Assembly (NCBI GenBank): GCA_029257805.1
Contig: JARIAR010000023.1
Coordinates: 1 to 64,000 of the forward strand
Direction: 5' to 3'
Source: Blautia sp.
GTDB lineage: Bacteria > Bacillota > Clostridia > Lachnospirales > Lachnospiraceae
DNA: 64,000 nucleotides
Made by a program: the position numbers and the translations under genes. Of the stretch, positions 28,497-37,465 are shown in pieces; positions within the stretch are counted from its first letter, which is position 1, and each line of letters opens with the position of its first letter. The notes under the pieces are model-generated. The model ran no database searches. It saw only the letters and a list, made by a program, of their open reading frames with translations, and was not told the DNA's origin.

Positions 28497-29380
28497 TGGA
28501 TGGAATTATTGTAATCAAAAAAGAGAAAGGTTTTACGTCCCATGATGTGGTAGCTAAGCTTCGGGGAATTCTTCATATGAAAAAAATAGGACACACAGGA
28601 ACCCTTGATCCGGATGCAGAAGGGGTATTGCCGGTAGCACTTGGGAAGGGGACGCGTCTTGTGGAGTTTCTTACAGAAAAAGAAAAGACATATGAAGCAG
28701 TTTTGCATCTTGGAGTAGAGACAGACACCCAGGATATGACAGGAACAGTTCTTCAGACAAAAGAAGTTTCTGTAACAGAAGATGAAGTACGCAAAGCAGC
28801 TGCATCTTTTCTTGGAAAACAGATGCAGATACCGCCTATGTATTCTGCTTTGAAGGTTGGTGGAAAAAAGCTTTATGAACTGGCTCGGGAAGGAAAAGAA
28901 GTGGAGCGTGCTCCACGTCCTGTCTGTTTCTATGAAATAGAAGTGTTGGATGTTTCGCTTCCACTTGTGCGTATGCGCGTAACATGCAGCAAGGGAACGT
29001 ACATCAGGACGCTTTGCCATGATCTGGGTAAAAAGCTTTCATGCGGGGGTGCCATGGAGTCTCTGCTGCGTACAAAATCCGGAGATTTTACCCTGGCACA
29101 GAGTCTTACGCTGGCTCAGGTGGAAATGGCCGTGGCGAATGGGACGATTGAAGAAAGTATTATTCCAGTGGAAGAAGTGCTTGCTGCATATCCGCGTATA
29201 TGCGTGATCCCGGCAGGCGATCGCCTTCTTGCAAATGGAAACCCTCTTCATGAGGGACTTGTTTCTGGGAATAGCAGAGACAAATGGGTAAGGATGTGTA
29301 CAAGTGAAGGTGCTTTCGTAGGAATTTATCAATGGAAGCAGAATAGAGAACAGTATTTTCCGGTTAAGATGTTTATATAA
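28496..29380 (+). CDS. truB: tRNA pseudouridine(55) synthase
   Basis: Forms pseudouridine 55 in the T loop of tRNAs. The catalytic aspartate lies in GTLDPDAEGVLPV near residue 38, and further TruB motifs PPMYSALKVGGKKLYELAREG and SKGTYIRTL are visible, followed by a short C-terminal PUA-like region. The overlap TAATG with nrnA implies coupled translation. Confidence 0.96.
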   Translation: MDGIIVIKKEKGFTSHDVVAKLRGILHMKKIGHTGTLDPDAEGVLPVALGKGTRLVEFLTEKEKTYEAVLHLGVETDTQDMTGTVLQTKEVSVTEDEVRKAAASFLGKQMQIPPMYSALKVGGKKLYELAREGKEVERAPRPVCFYEIEVLDVSLPLVRMRVTCSKGTYIRTLCHDLGKKLSCGGAMESLLRTKSGDFTLAQSLTLAQVEMAVANGTIEESIIPVEEVLAAYPRICVIPAGDRLLANGNPLHEGLVSGNSRDKWVRMCTSEGAFVGIYQWKQNREQYFPVKMFI

Positions 29381-29398
29381 CAGACACAGGAGTGGCAT

Positions 29399-30331
29399 AT
29401 GGAATACTTGAAAATAAAAGAGGAATTTCCACATCTTTCCAACAGTGCTGTAACACTTGGGAAATTTGATGGCATTCACAGAGGACATCAGAAGCTTGTA
29501 AAACGTATTTTGGAACAAAAGGAGCGAGGTGCACTTGCTGTTTTATTTGCGTTTGATGTGTCCGAAAAAATGATTCTTTCCCGTGAAGAAAGATGTCATC
29601 TTTTAGAAAAAATGGGAGTGGATGTTTTTCTGGAATGTCCGTTAAATGATCGTATCCGTCACATAAAAGCTGAAAATTTTGTGAAAGAGATTCTTCTTGG
29701 AGATTTGCAGGCATCTTATGTAGCTGTAGGAGAGGACTATCGGTTTGGTTATGAACGGAAAGGAACTCCTGGACTTTTAAAAGAAATGGGAAAAAAATAT
29801 GGTTTTCAGACAGAAATCCTTTCAAAAGAAATGGAAGGACATAGGAAGATCAGCAGCACATATATCCGGGAAGAATTGAAAAAAGGAAATATGGAAAAAT
29901 TCCATAAGTTAATGGGAATACCTTTCCTGCTGGAAGGTGTAGTAGAGCATGGAAGAGGGCTTGGACATAAAATCCTCCTTCCAACTGCAAATCTTATTCC
30001 GCCGGAGGACAAGCTTATGCCACCAAACGGAGTCTATGTTACAGTCTCGCATTTTGGTGACCGATCTTTTTCCGGTATTACGAATATAGGATATAAGCCA
30101 ACGGTAGGAGAAACCTTTCTGGGGGTTGAAACATATCTTTTTGATTGTCAGGAAGATTTATATGGACAGGAATGCAGTGTGGAATTCCTGCATTATCAGC
30201 GCCCGGAACATAAGTTTGATTCCATGGAGACTTTGAAGCGTCAGCTTTTTCGGGATGCGGAAGAAGGACGGGAATATTTCCATAAAATAAATAGAGAAAA
30301 AGAAACGAAATTGTTTTCAGAAAAAAAATGA
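29399..30331 (+). CDS. ribF: Bifunctional riboflavin kinase / FAD synthetase
   Basis: Makes FMN and FAD. The N-terminal adenylyltransferase domain has GKFDGIHRGHQKL near residue 22 and the C-terminal kinase domain has GRGLGHKILLPTANL near residue 185 and GVYVTVSHF. The 310-aa length fits. There is no FMN riboswitch ahead of it; it is expressed with the rimP-to-truB operon (18-base gap). Confidence 0.95.
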   Translation: MEYLKIKEEFPHLSNSAVTLGKFDGIHRGHQKLVKRILEQKERGALAVLFAFDVSEKMILSREERCHLLEKMGVDVFLECPLNDRIRHIKAENFVKEILLGDLQASYVAVGEDYRFGYERKGTPGLLKEMGKKYGFQTEILSKEMEGHRKISSTYIREELKKGNMEKFHKLMGIPFLLEGVVEHGRGLGHKILLPTANLIPPEDKLMPPNGVYVTVSHFGDRSFSGITNIGYKPTVGETFLGVETYLFDCQEDLYGQECSVEFLHYQRPEHKFDSMETLKRQLFRDAEEGREYFHKINREKETKLFSEKK

Positions 30332-30365
30332 GATAATTTCAGAATACGAGGGAGAATATTTAGGA

Positions 30366-32024
30366 ATGGCAGAGATTATTCTTGGATTAATGGGAGGATT
30401 GGGCCTCTTTTTGTTCGGTATGAAACAGATGAGCGATGGGCTTGAAAAAGTCGCAGGCGCCAAGATGCGAAGCGTTCTTGAGTTTTTTACAAAAACACCC
30501 ATTAGAGGTATTCTTGTAGGAACGCTTTTTACCGCAATTGTCCAGTCTTCCAGTGCCTCGACCGTTATGGTGGTCAGCTTTGTAAATTCAGGGCTGATGA
30601 ACCTGTATCAGGCTGCAGGCGTAATTATGGGTGCCAACATCGGTACAACAGTAACCTCACAGTTAATATCCTTTAATCTTTCCGCTCTTGCTCCGGCAAT
30701 CGTGATGGCAGGCGTGGTCATGATGATGTTTTTTAAAAAAGTGAAGGTACAGCGTATTGGAGAAGTGCTTCTGGGTTTTGGTATTTTGTTCATGGGATTG
30801 ACAACGATGTCAGATTCTATGTCCGTGTTAAAAGAGTCCCCGCAGGTTGTAGAAATTATGGGATCGCTTACCAGTCATTTCCTTGCAGTGATTGTAGGTC
30901 TTGTGGTTACTACAGTGCTGCAAAGTTCTTCTGCTACAGTAGGTATCGTACTTCTTCTGGCAAATCAGGGGCTTTTAGATATTCGGATCTGCTTCTTCAT
31001 TATTATGGGATGTAATATTGGTTCTTGTGTATCTGCCCTTCTGGCAGGACTTAGCGGAAAAAGAGAAGCAAAGCGTGCTGCCTTGATCCATCTTGTATTT
31101 AACATAATTGGAACGTTTATTGTGTATGTAGTACTTTCCGTTGCATTAGAACCGGTGACACACTTTATTACAAATATTTCATCCGGAAATCCGGGAAGAT
31201 CAGTTGCAAATGCTCATACATTAATTAAACTGACAGAAGTAGTTCTTCTTGCTCCGTTCACAAAACAGATTGTAAAATTAACGGGATTTCTTGTTCGAGG
31301 AGAAGAAAAGAAACCGCAGGATGCTCTTGATCTTCAGTTTATTGGTGAAAAATCTGTATTTTCTCCAACAACAGCAGTGTTTGATGCAACAAGAGAAATG
31401 GAAAGAATGGGACAGATGGCAATTACCAATATGGAAAGAGCCATGAATGCGCTAATTACCCTGGATGAAAGAGATATCAAGGAAGTATATGAAGTAGAAG
31501 AGAAAATTGATTATTTGAATCATGCGATTACAGATTATCTTGTAAAGATTAATCAGACAACACTTCCTGCAGATGATGCAAAAAGTATTGGCGGTCTCTT
31601 CCATGTGGTAAATGATATTGAAAGAATTGGCGATCATGCAGAAAATATTGCAGATGCAGCTGTTTCAAGAATGGAACAGGGAATTGATTTCAGCAGTCAG
31701 GCAAAGAAAGAATTATCCGGGATGTTGGATATGGTAATTAAAGTTACCACATATGCATTGGATATGTTTTCTCATAATAACCAGGAACATATGGAAGAAA
31801 TTCTGGAGCTGGAAGATAAAGTCGACGATGCAGAGCGTTATCTTCAGGAGTCTCATGTGCAGCGTCTTACAAGAGGGGAATGTACAGCCAGTGCCGGAAT
31901 GATGTTTTCTGATATTGTATCCGGACTTGAACGTGTTGCGGATCATGCAACAAATATCGCTTTTTCTCTTCTGGAAGATGATCCTATTGAAAGACAGAAG
32001 GAAATGCGTACAGAAACAAAATAA
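30366..32024 (+). CDS. Na+/phosphate cotransporter family protein with PhoU-like tail
   Basis: Integral membrane protein of the NptA/PNaS type. Two inverted Na_Pi_cotrans repeats carry the diagnostic QSSSA motifs (IVQSSSASTVMV near residue 59 and VLQSSSATVGIV near residue 184). Several transmembrane helices precede a cytoplasmic PhoU-like helical domain from about residue 345. Likely imports phosphate with sodium; the PhoU-like part suggests control by phosphate status. The RBS AGGGAG is 11 bases from the ATG. It follows the ribF gene by 34 bases and may be co-transcribed. Confidence 0.9.
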   Translation: MAEIILGLMGGLGLFLFGMKQMSDGLEKVAGAKMRSVLEFFTKTPIRGILVGTLFTAIVQSSSASTVMVVSFVNSGLMNLYQAAGVIMGANIGTTVTSQLISFNLSALAPAIVMAGVVMMMFFKKVKVQRIGEVLLGFGILFMGLTTMSDSMSVLKESPQVVEIMGSLTSHFLAVIVGLVVTTVLQSSSATVGIVLLLANQGLLDIRICFFIIMGCNIGSCVSALLAGLSGKREAKRAALIHLVFNIIGTFIVYVVLSVALEPVTHFITNISSGNPGRSVANAHTLIKLTEVVLLAPFTKQIVKLTGFLVRGEEKKPQDALDLQFIGEKSVFSPTTAVFDATREMERMGQMAITNMERAMNALITLDERDIKEVYEVEEKIDYLNHAITDYLVKINQTTLPADDAKSIGGLFHVVNDIERIGDHAENIADAAVSRMEQGIDFSSQAKKELSGMLDMVIKVTTYALDMFSHNNQEHMEEILELEDKVDDAERYLQESHVQRLTRGECTASAGMMFSDIVSGLERVADHATNIAFSLLEDDPIERQKEMRTETK

Positions 32025-32038
32025 AAAAGAAAAAACAG

Positions 32039-32067
32039 TTTACAGAAAAACATCTTTGTGCTATACT
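32039..32067 (+). promoter_or_regulatory. Promoter of rpsO
   Basis: TTTACA, 17 bases, TATACT, giving a leader of about 85 bases. Confidence 0.82.
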
Positions 32068-32079
32068 AACCAAGGTGAA

Positions 32080-32162
32080 TTCAGCCCTTATTCAGAGTCT
32101 GGACACTCCGACCATCTCTTAATATGTGGCGGTTTAAGAAAAAAATTAAGGAGGAAATCAAA
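32080..32162 (+). promoter_or_regulatory. rpsO leader, possible S15 autoregulatory element
   Basis: The leader contains CTTAA at 32118 that can pair either with TTAAG at 32134 or with the TTAAG that includes the ribosome binding site at 32146. A small GAGT/ACTC hairpin precedes it. Alternative pairing that hides the RBS would suit feedback by S15, known in other bacteria, but the helices are short and this is inference. Confidence 0.35.
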
Positions 32163-32429
32163 ATGATTTCAAAAGAGAAGAAAACAGCAATTATGAAAGA
32201 ATATGCAAGATGTGAAGGTGATACAGGTTCACCGGAAGTACAGATCGCAGTTCTTACAGCAAGAATTCAGGAACTGACAGAGCATTTAAAGACACATCAC
32301 AAAGATCATCATTCCAGACGTGGTCTGCTGAAAATGGTTGGTCAGCGTCGTGGTCTTCTGGCTTACCTGAAGAAAACAGACATCGAAAGATACCGTGCAC
32401 TGATTGAAAAATTAGGTTTGAGAAAATAA
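32163..32429 (+). CDS. rpsO: 30S ribosomal protein S15
   Basis: Binds 16S rRNA early in small-subunit assembly. It is 88 aa with the S15 signature [15 protein letters not shown] and [19 protein letters not shown]. The track starts at 32124; the strong AAGGAGG at 32149 fixes ATG 32163, which gives the exact family N terminus. Confidence 0.98.
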   Translation: MISKEKKTAIMKEYARCEGDTGSPEVQIAVLTARIQELTEHLKTHHKDHHSRRGLLKMVGQRRGLLAYLKKTDIERYRALIEKLGLRK

Positions 32430-32441
32430 TTAGTATGCGGA

Positions 32442-32472
32442 AGGGGCGGATTTCCATCCGCCCCTATTTTAC
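32442..32472 (+). terminator. Terminator after rpsO
   Basis: AGGGGCGGA/TCCGCCCCT around a 6-base loop, followed by ATTTTAC. The U tract is short, so readthrough into pnp is plausible. Confidence 0.75.
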
Positions 32473-32506
32473 AGTAAGCACATTTTTATAAAAACAAAAG
32501 CGACAT

Positions 32507-32595
32507 AACAGGAACTGTTTCCGAGACTACTGAAAAGGATATTTTCCACAAAAAGTATAAAGTATTTTTTTCAGTTGTTTCGGAGTCCTGTTTTT
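32507..32595 (+). promoter_or_regulatory. pnp leader with long stem-loop and alternative small hairpin
   Basis: A long stem forms between AACAGGAACT and AGTCCTGTT (9 pairs, one bulged A), CCGA and TCGG, and CTGAAA and TTTCAG, ending in TTTTTA. The left arm can instead fold as AACAG-GAA-CTGTT. The two folds exclude each other. Such a leader could be cut by RNase III or act as an attenuator; see findings. Confidence 0.6.
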
Positions 32596-32637
32596 ATGTT
32601 AAATAAATATTATATGAAGAAGAAAAGGAGAATAAAT

Positions 32638-34731
32638 ATGTACAAAAGTTATTCCATGGAATTAGCCGGAAGAACCCTTACCGTAGATATTGACCGTGTG
32701 GCAAAACAGGCCAATGGCGCTGCACTGATGCACTATGGAGATACAACTGTATTATCAACAGCAACTGCTTCAAAGGAGCCAAGAGAAGGAATCGATTTTT
32801 TCCCTCTTAGTGTAGAATATGAAGAAAAAATGTACGCAGTAGGAAAAATTCCAGGCGGCTTTAATAAAAGAGAAGGAAAAGCAAGTGAGCATGCAATCCT
32901 TACTTCTCGTGTAATTGACAGACCAATGCGTCCTCTTTTTCCAAAGGATTACAGAAACGATGTTACCCTTGTAAATATGGTAATGTCTGTTGATCCTCAG
33001 TGTAATCCGGAAATTCCAGCTATGCTTGGTTCTGCTATTGCAACATGTATTTCTGACATTCCGTTTGACGGACCATGTGCTACAACACAGGTAGGTCTCA
33101 TTGATGGAGAATTTGTGATCAACCCTACATTTGCACAGAAGGATATTTCTGATCTTCAGCTGACAGTTGCATCCACACGAGAAAAGGTTATTATGATCGA
33201 AGCCGGAGCAAATGAAATTCCGGAAGATAAGATGATCGAGGCGATTTATAAAGCACATGAAGTAAACCAGGAGATCATTCAGTTTATTGATAAGATTGTA
33301 GCAGAGTGCGGAAAAGAAAAACACACATATGAATCATGTGCAGTTCCGGAAGAACTGTTTGAAGCAATCAAAGAAATTGTTCCTCCATCAGAAATGGAAG
33401 AAGCAGTATTTTCAGATGATAAACAGACAAGAGAAGAAAATATCCGTAAAGTGACAGAAAAGCTGGCAGAAGCTTTTGCTGAAAAAGAAGAGTGGCTTTC
33501 TGTTTTAGGAGAAGCTGTGTATCAGTATCAGAAGAAGACGGTTCGTAAAATGATCCTGAAAGATCATAAACGTCCAGATGGTCGTGAAATCACACAAATT
33601 CGTCCTCTTGCAGCAGAAGTGGATATTATTCCAAGAGTACACGGATCTGCTATGTTTACACGTGGTCAGACACAGATTTGTACAGTTACAACTTTAGCAC
33701 CTCTTGCAGAAGCTCAGAGATTAGACGGACTTGACGAGTTTGAAACTTCCAAGAGATATATGCACCATTATAACTTCCCATCTTACTCGGTAGGTGAAAC
33801 AAAACCGTCAAGAGGACCGGGACGTCGTGAAATCGGTCATGGTGCATTGGCAGAGAGAGCTCTTGTTCCGGTACTTCCGGCAGAGGAAGATTTCCCGTAT
33901 GCAATTCGTACGGTATCTGAAACATTTGAATCAAATGGTTCTACTTCTCAGGCAAGTATTTGTGCATCTACAATGTCTCTTATGGCTGCCGGTGTACCGA
34001 TCAAAAAACCGGTAGCTGGTATTTCATGCGGACTTGTAACGGGAGATACCGATGATGATTATATTGTATTAACGGATATTCAGGGACTTGAAGATTTCTT
34101 TGGGGATATGGACTTTAAAGTAGCTGGTACACATGAAGGTATTACCGCAATTCAGATGGATATTAAAATCCATGGTTTAACAAGACCAATCGTAGAGGAA
34201 GCAATTCGCAGAACAAAAGAAGCAAGAGAATATATCCTTACAGAAGTTATGGAAAAATGTATCGCACAGCCTCGTGAAGCAGTGGGAACATATGCACCAA
34301 AGATTATCCAGATTCAGATCGATCCGCAGAAAATCGGTGATGTAGTTGGACAGAGAGGAAAGACTATTAATACGATCATTGAGCGTACTGGTGTTAAAAT
34401 CGATATTACAGATGACGGTGCAGTGTCTGTATGCGGCGTAGATCAGAAGAACATGGAAGAGGCAAAGAGAATGGTGGAAATCATTGCCACTGATTTTGAA
34501 GAAGGCCAGATTTTTACAGGTAAAGTTGTAAGTATTAAAGAATTTGGAGCTTTTGTTGAATTTGCTCCTGGAAAAGAAGGAATGGTTCACATTTCTAAAA
34601 TTTGTAAAGAAAGAATTAATCGTGTAGAAGATGTTCTTACATTAGGTGATAAGGTGAAAGTAATCTGCCTTGGAAAAGATAAAATGGGAAGAATCAGCTT
34701 CAGCATGAAAGATGTACCGGAAGAAGCGTAA
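32638..34731 (+). CDS. pnp: Polyribonucleotide nucleotidyltransferase (PNPase)
   Basis: Trimeric 3'-5' phosphorolytic exoribonuclease in RNA turnover. Two RNase PH domains (first from residue 10; the second with DGREITQIRPLAAEV near 317 and the FTRGQTQ motif) surround a helical linker. A KH domain (IGDVVGQRGKTINTI near 565) and an S1 domain (KVVSIKEFGAFVEF near 630) complete 697 aa. The RBS AAGGAG, 7 bases before ATG 32638, excludes the longer track start at 32575. Confidence 0.97.
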   Translation: MYKSYSMELAGRTLTVDIDRVAKQANGAALMHYGDTTVLSTATASKEPREGIDFFPLSVEYEEKMYAVGKIPGGFNKREGKASEHAILTSRVIDRPMRPLFPKDYRNDVTLVNMVMSVDPQCNPEIPAMLGSAIATCISDIPFDGPCATTQVGLIDGEFVINPTFAQKDISDLQLTVASTREKVIMIEAGANEIPEDKMIEAIYKAHEVNQEIIQFIDKIVAECGKEKHTYESCAVPEELFEAIKEIVPPSEMEEAVFSDDKQTREENIRKVTEKLAEAFAEKEEWLSVLGEAVYQYQKKTVRKMILKDHKRPDGREITQIRPLAAEVDIIPRVHGSAMFTRGQTQICTVTTLAPLAEAQRLDGLDEFETSKRYMHHYNFPSYSVGETKPSRGPGRREIGHGALAERALVPVLPAEEDFPYAIRTVSETFESNGSTSQASICASTMSLMAAGVPIKKPVAGISCGLVTGDTDDDYIVLTDIQGLEDFFGDMDFKVAGTHEGITAIQMDIKIHGLTRPIVEEAIRRTKEAREYILTEVMEKCIAQPREAVGTYAPKIIQIQIDPQKIGDVVGQRGKTINTIIERTGVKIDITDDGAVSVCGVDQKNMEEAKRMVEIIATDFEEGQIFTGKVVSIKEFGAFVEFAPGKEGMVHISKICKERINRVEDVLTLGDKVKVICLGKDKMGRISFSMKDVPEEA

Positions 34732-34734
34732 AAG

Positions 34735-35226
34735 ATGAGATACCATAATATAACAAAAGACGATATGCTTAATGGAGATGGACTTCGGGTTGTTTTATGG
34801 GTAGCAGGATGCTCTCATGGATGCAAAGAATGTCAGAATCCGATCACCTGGGATCCGCAAAGTGGCTTGGAGTTTACAGACGCAGAGCGTAAAGAAATTT
34901 TTACGGAGCTGGATAAATCGTATATGAGCGGGATTACCTTTTCAGGAGGCGATCCCCTGCATCCTGCAAATGTGGCGGGTGTAACGGCTCTTGCAAAAGA
35001 AATACGCGCAAAATATCCAGAGAAGACAATCTGGCTTTACACAGGGTCTTTGTGGGAAGAAATTCAGGATATGGAAGTTGTTCAGTATCTTGATGTATGC
35101 GTAGATGGAGAATTTGAAATAGATAAAAAAGAACTGCATTTGAAATGGAAAGGATCCAGTAATCAGAGAGTGATAGATGTTCCTGCATCCCTGAGACAGG
35201 GAAAAGCAGTTCTTCATCAGGATTAA
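34735..35226 (+). CDS. nrdG: Anaerobic ribonucleotide reductase activating protein
   Basis: Radical SAM enzyme that installs the glycyl radical on NrdD. The CX3CX2C cluster motif is CSHGCKEC (near residues 26-33), followed by QNPITW, and FSGGDPL appears near residue 70. The 163-aa length fits. No recognisable RBS precedes the ATG, which lies 3 bases after pnp, so translation is probably coupled. nrdD is not in the window. Confidence 0.92.
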   Translation: MRYHNITKDDMLNGDGLRVVLWVAGCSHGCKECQNPITWDPQSGLEFTDAERKEIFTELDKSYMSGITFSGGDPLHPANVAGVTALAKEIRAKYPEKTIWLYTGSLWEEIQDMEVVQYLDVCVDGEFEIDKKELHLKWKGSSNQRVIDVPASLRQGKAVLHQD

Positions 35227-35241
35227 GGAGAAATTTGCTAT

Positions 35242-35754
35242 ATGAAAAGAATTGCAAAATTTCATAAAGTCAGTAGATCTCGTTTTACAGAAGACTGGCA
35301 GGATACTTTTGGACAGAAATCTGAAGAACAGATAAATAACATATATGACGCTATTCGTCTTCCGAGAAGAGCTACAGCAGGAAGTGCTGGATATGATTTT
35401 TTTGCACCGATAGATGTAACATTGAAGCCAGGGGAAACCATTAAGATTCCAACAGGAATCCGTGTAGAAATGGAACAGGAATGGGTTTTGAAATGCTATC
35501 CGAGAAGCGGACTGGGCTTTAAATACCGTTTGCAGATGAATAATACTGTAGGGATTATAGATAGTGACTATTTCTACTCGGATAATGAGGGACATATTTT
35601 TGCAAAAATAACAAATGATACAAATGAGGGAAAAACTCTTGTGATTCCTGTAGGAACAGGGTTTATGCAGGGGATTTTTGTAGAATATGGAATTACAGTA
35701 GATGATGATGCTACGGAAATAAGAAACGGTGGTTTTGGAAGTACCACAAAATAA
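35242..35754 (+). CDS. dut: dUTP diphosphatase
   Basis: Hydrolyses dUTP to dUMP and pyrophosphate, keeping uracil out of DNA and supplying dTMP synthesis. Five trimeric dUTPase motifs are recognisable: ATAGSAGYDF, PTGIRVEM, PRSGLGFKYR, NTVGIIDSDY and the C-terminal RNGGFGST arm. The 170-aa length includes an extra basic N-terminal stretch of about 40 residues. AAGGAG is 10 bases before the ATG. Placed with nrdG, it forms a small deoxynucleotide pair. Confidence 0.9.
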   Translation: MKRIAKFHKVSRSRFTEDWQDTFGQKSEEQINNIYDAIRLPRRATAGSAGYDFFAPIDVTLKPGETIKIPTGIRVEMEQEWVLKCYPRSGLGFKYRLQMNNTVGIIDSDYFYSDNEGHIFAKITNDTNEGKTLVIPVGTGFMQGIFVEYGITVDDDATEIRNGGFGSTTK

Positions 35755-35756
35755 AG

Positions 35757-35803
35757 AAAGAGTCTTTGAAAGGGTTTTAAATTCTTTCAAAGACTCTTTT
35801 TGT
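35757..35803. terminator. Terminator after dut, shared with the DUF1292 gene
   Basis: Stem AAGAGTCTTTGAAAG/CTTTCAAAGACTCTT followed by TTTTGT; on the minus strand CTTTCTTTAT follows. It separates converging transcripts. Confidence 0.85.
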
Positions 35804-35813
35804 AATAAGAAAA

Positions 35814-36188
35814 TTATTTTTCAGCTTCTGCCATGTTTTGTGCATTTTCTACAATTGCGTCAAATGCTTCAGCTGCTGCCTGGTATTCTTCATCATCTTC
35901 AATGTTGGCAAGCATAGGATCGCCATTTTCTGTCCGTGTGAAAGTATAAAGATAAACTTCACCACTTTGGTTTTGACCGTTTTCGTCAAGGGGCAGAAGA
36001 GCAATATATTCCTTGGTATTTACTGGATATATGGTAAGAATGGCGCATTCTACCTCTGTATCATCATCCATGGTAAGGGTGATGGTGCGATGTTCTTCAA
36101 AATCAGAACCGCAGGAACTACATCCGCTCTGGCAGGAAGCACAGTCGCTTGGGCTGCATCCGCCATTGTTAAATAATTCGTCACTCAT
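35814..36188 (-). CDS. DUF1292 domain protein with Cys-rich N terminus
   Basis: A 124-aa acidic protein. Residues 30-95 match the DUF1292 pattern (TITLTMDDDTEVECAIL, YIALLPLDE, VYLYTF), a short beta-rich module of unknown function common in Firmicutes. The first 28 residues carry five cysteines spaced CX4CX2CX3CX2C, absent from the plain domain and suggestive of metal binding. It has its own promoter and its own transcript. Confidence 0.85.
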   Translation of the reverse strand: MSDELFNNGGCSPSDCASCQSGCSSCGSDFEEHRTITLTMDDDTEVECAILTIYPVNTKEYIALLPLDENGQNQSGEVYLYTFTRTENGDPMLANIEDDEEYQAAAEAFDAIVENAQNMAEAEK

Positions 36189-36220
36189 AAATTAATCCTC
36201 ACTTTTTTTAGAATACAATG

Positions 36221-36249
36221 ATTGTAACAGAAGATGAATCAGAAAGCAA
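36221..36249 (-). promoter_or_regulatory. Promoter of the DUF1292 gene
   Basis: Minus strand TTGCTT, 17 bases, TACAAT, 33 bases before the ATG. Confidence 0.7.
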
Positions 36250-36265
36250 TAGTCTGCTGTTTGCG

Positions 36266-37432
36266 CTATTCTCGGGTATAGAGAAACTTCAGGAGAATAG
36301 GAGTTGCGATGGAAGATACAAGAATCAGGAGAATAACAGCTGTAAAGTATTTCGATTCAATCATTCCAACAGAAAGTCCTTTTTGAGCAACAATAAGTGC
36401 CACTTCTCCACGGGTCATCATTCCAACACCGATTTTTTTGGCATCGCTTCCGGAAAAGCCCAAAATTCGTGACATAAGTCCGCATCCGATAATTTTTGTT
36501 ATAAGAGCAACAATAACAAAAAGAATACAGAAGATCATAAGTGAGGAACTCATATCGTCTATATCTGTTTTTAAACCGATACTTGCAAAAAACATAGGTG
36601 CAAACAGCATATAAGAACTGACATCTACTTTTCTTGCGATATATTCAGAATCGTTAATGCTGCAGAGAACAATACCTGCTACATAAGCGCCTGTAATATC
36701 TGCAATACCAAAATATTTTTCTGCTATGTAAGCCATCGCGAAAGCAAGAACAAAGCCGAAAATAGGGATTCTTCTTGTGTGAGGATAATGTTTGTCAAGA
36801 ATTGCAAAAAGCTTATAAATAATAATACCGAAAATAGTAGCGCACAGGAAGAAAAGTGCTGTGCTTATAATGACAGAAGATGGTTTTGAATTTGGATCTT
36901 TCATACCAATCACAAAAGTCAAAACAATAATTCCGATTACATCATCAATAATTGCTGCACTCATAATTGTGGTTCCTGTTTCGGATTTCAGATATCCAAG
37001 TTCCTGTAAAGAAGCAACAGTGATGCTTACAGAGGTAGCTGTCATAATTACGCCGATAAAAACAGAAGCATAAAACTGGCTGGAACCATTTGGAGCAAAA
37101 CCGTAATAGCAGCTGTGAAGGAAATAGCCTCCCAACAGCGGGACAAATACACCTGCGCAGGCAATGAGCAGAGCTTTCCAACCGGTACGCATTAAATCAC
37201 GGAGATTTGTCTGAAGTCCTGCAAAGAACATAAGAAGAACAACTCCGATTTCAGCCATGCCGCTTATTAACTCGGTCTGCTGGACAAGTCCGAGAATGCT
37301 TGGTCCAATTAAAAGCCCGGCTATGATTTCTCCAACAACCTGAGGCGCATGAAGCTTTCCTGCCAGAAGTCCGCAAAGCTTTGCAGATATCAGAATGATG
37401 GCCAAATCCTTGAAAATTTCATAAGTTTCCAT
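36266..37432 (-). CDS. Cation/proton antiporter (CPA2, KefB/NapA-like)
   Basis: Integral membrane exchanger of Na+ or K+ for protons. It has about 12 hydrophobic segments, with the CPA2 features GLLIGPSILG near residue 48 and the AAIIDDVIGI pair of aspartates near residue 160, the ion-binding site. At 388 aa it ends with the membrane domain; no cytoplasmic RCK/TrkA-N domain is attached. The track runs to 37819, but GAGGAAAG before ATG 37432 and the family N terminus favour the short form. Ion choice cannot be told from sequence. Confidence 0.9.
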   Translation of the reverse strand: METYEIFKDLAIILISAKLCGLLAGKLHAPQVVGEIIAGLLIGPSILGLVQQTELISGMAEIGVVLLMFFAGLQTNLRDLMRTGWKALLIACAGVFVPLLGGYFLHSCYYGFAPNGSSQFYASVFIGVIMTATSVSITVASLQELGYLKSETGTTIMSAAIIDDVIGIIVLTFVIGMKDPNSKPSSVIISTALFFLCATIFGIIIYKLFAILDKHYPHTRRIPIFGFVLAFAMAYIAEKYFGIADITGAYVAGIVLCSINDSEYIARKVDVSSYMLFAPMFFASIGLKTDIDDMSSSLMIFCILFVIVALITKIIGCGLMSRILGFSGSDAKKIGVGMMTRGEVALIVAQKGLSVGMIESKYFTAVILLILVSSIATPILLKFLYTRE

Positions 37433-37465
37433 TATCTTTCCTCTTTTCCTATATGTTTTGATTAA

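Noticed and set aside
29381-29398. FMN riboswitch before ribF
   Set aside because: Only 18 bases separate truB and ribF, and no riboswitch core is seen.
32575-32637. N-terminal extension of PNPase in the track
   Set aside because: The ribosome binding site and family start point to ATG 32638; the extension also covers the leader hairpin.
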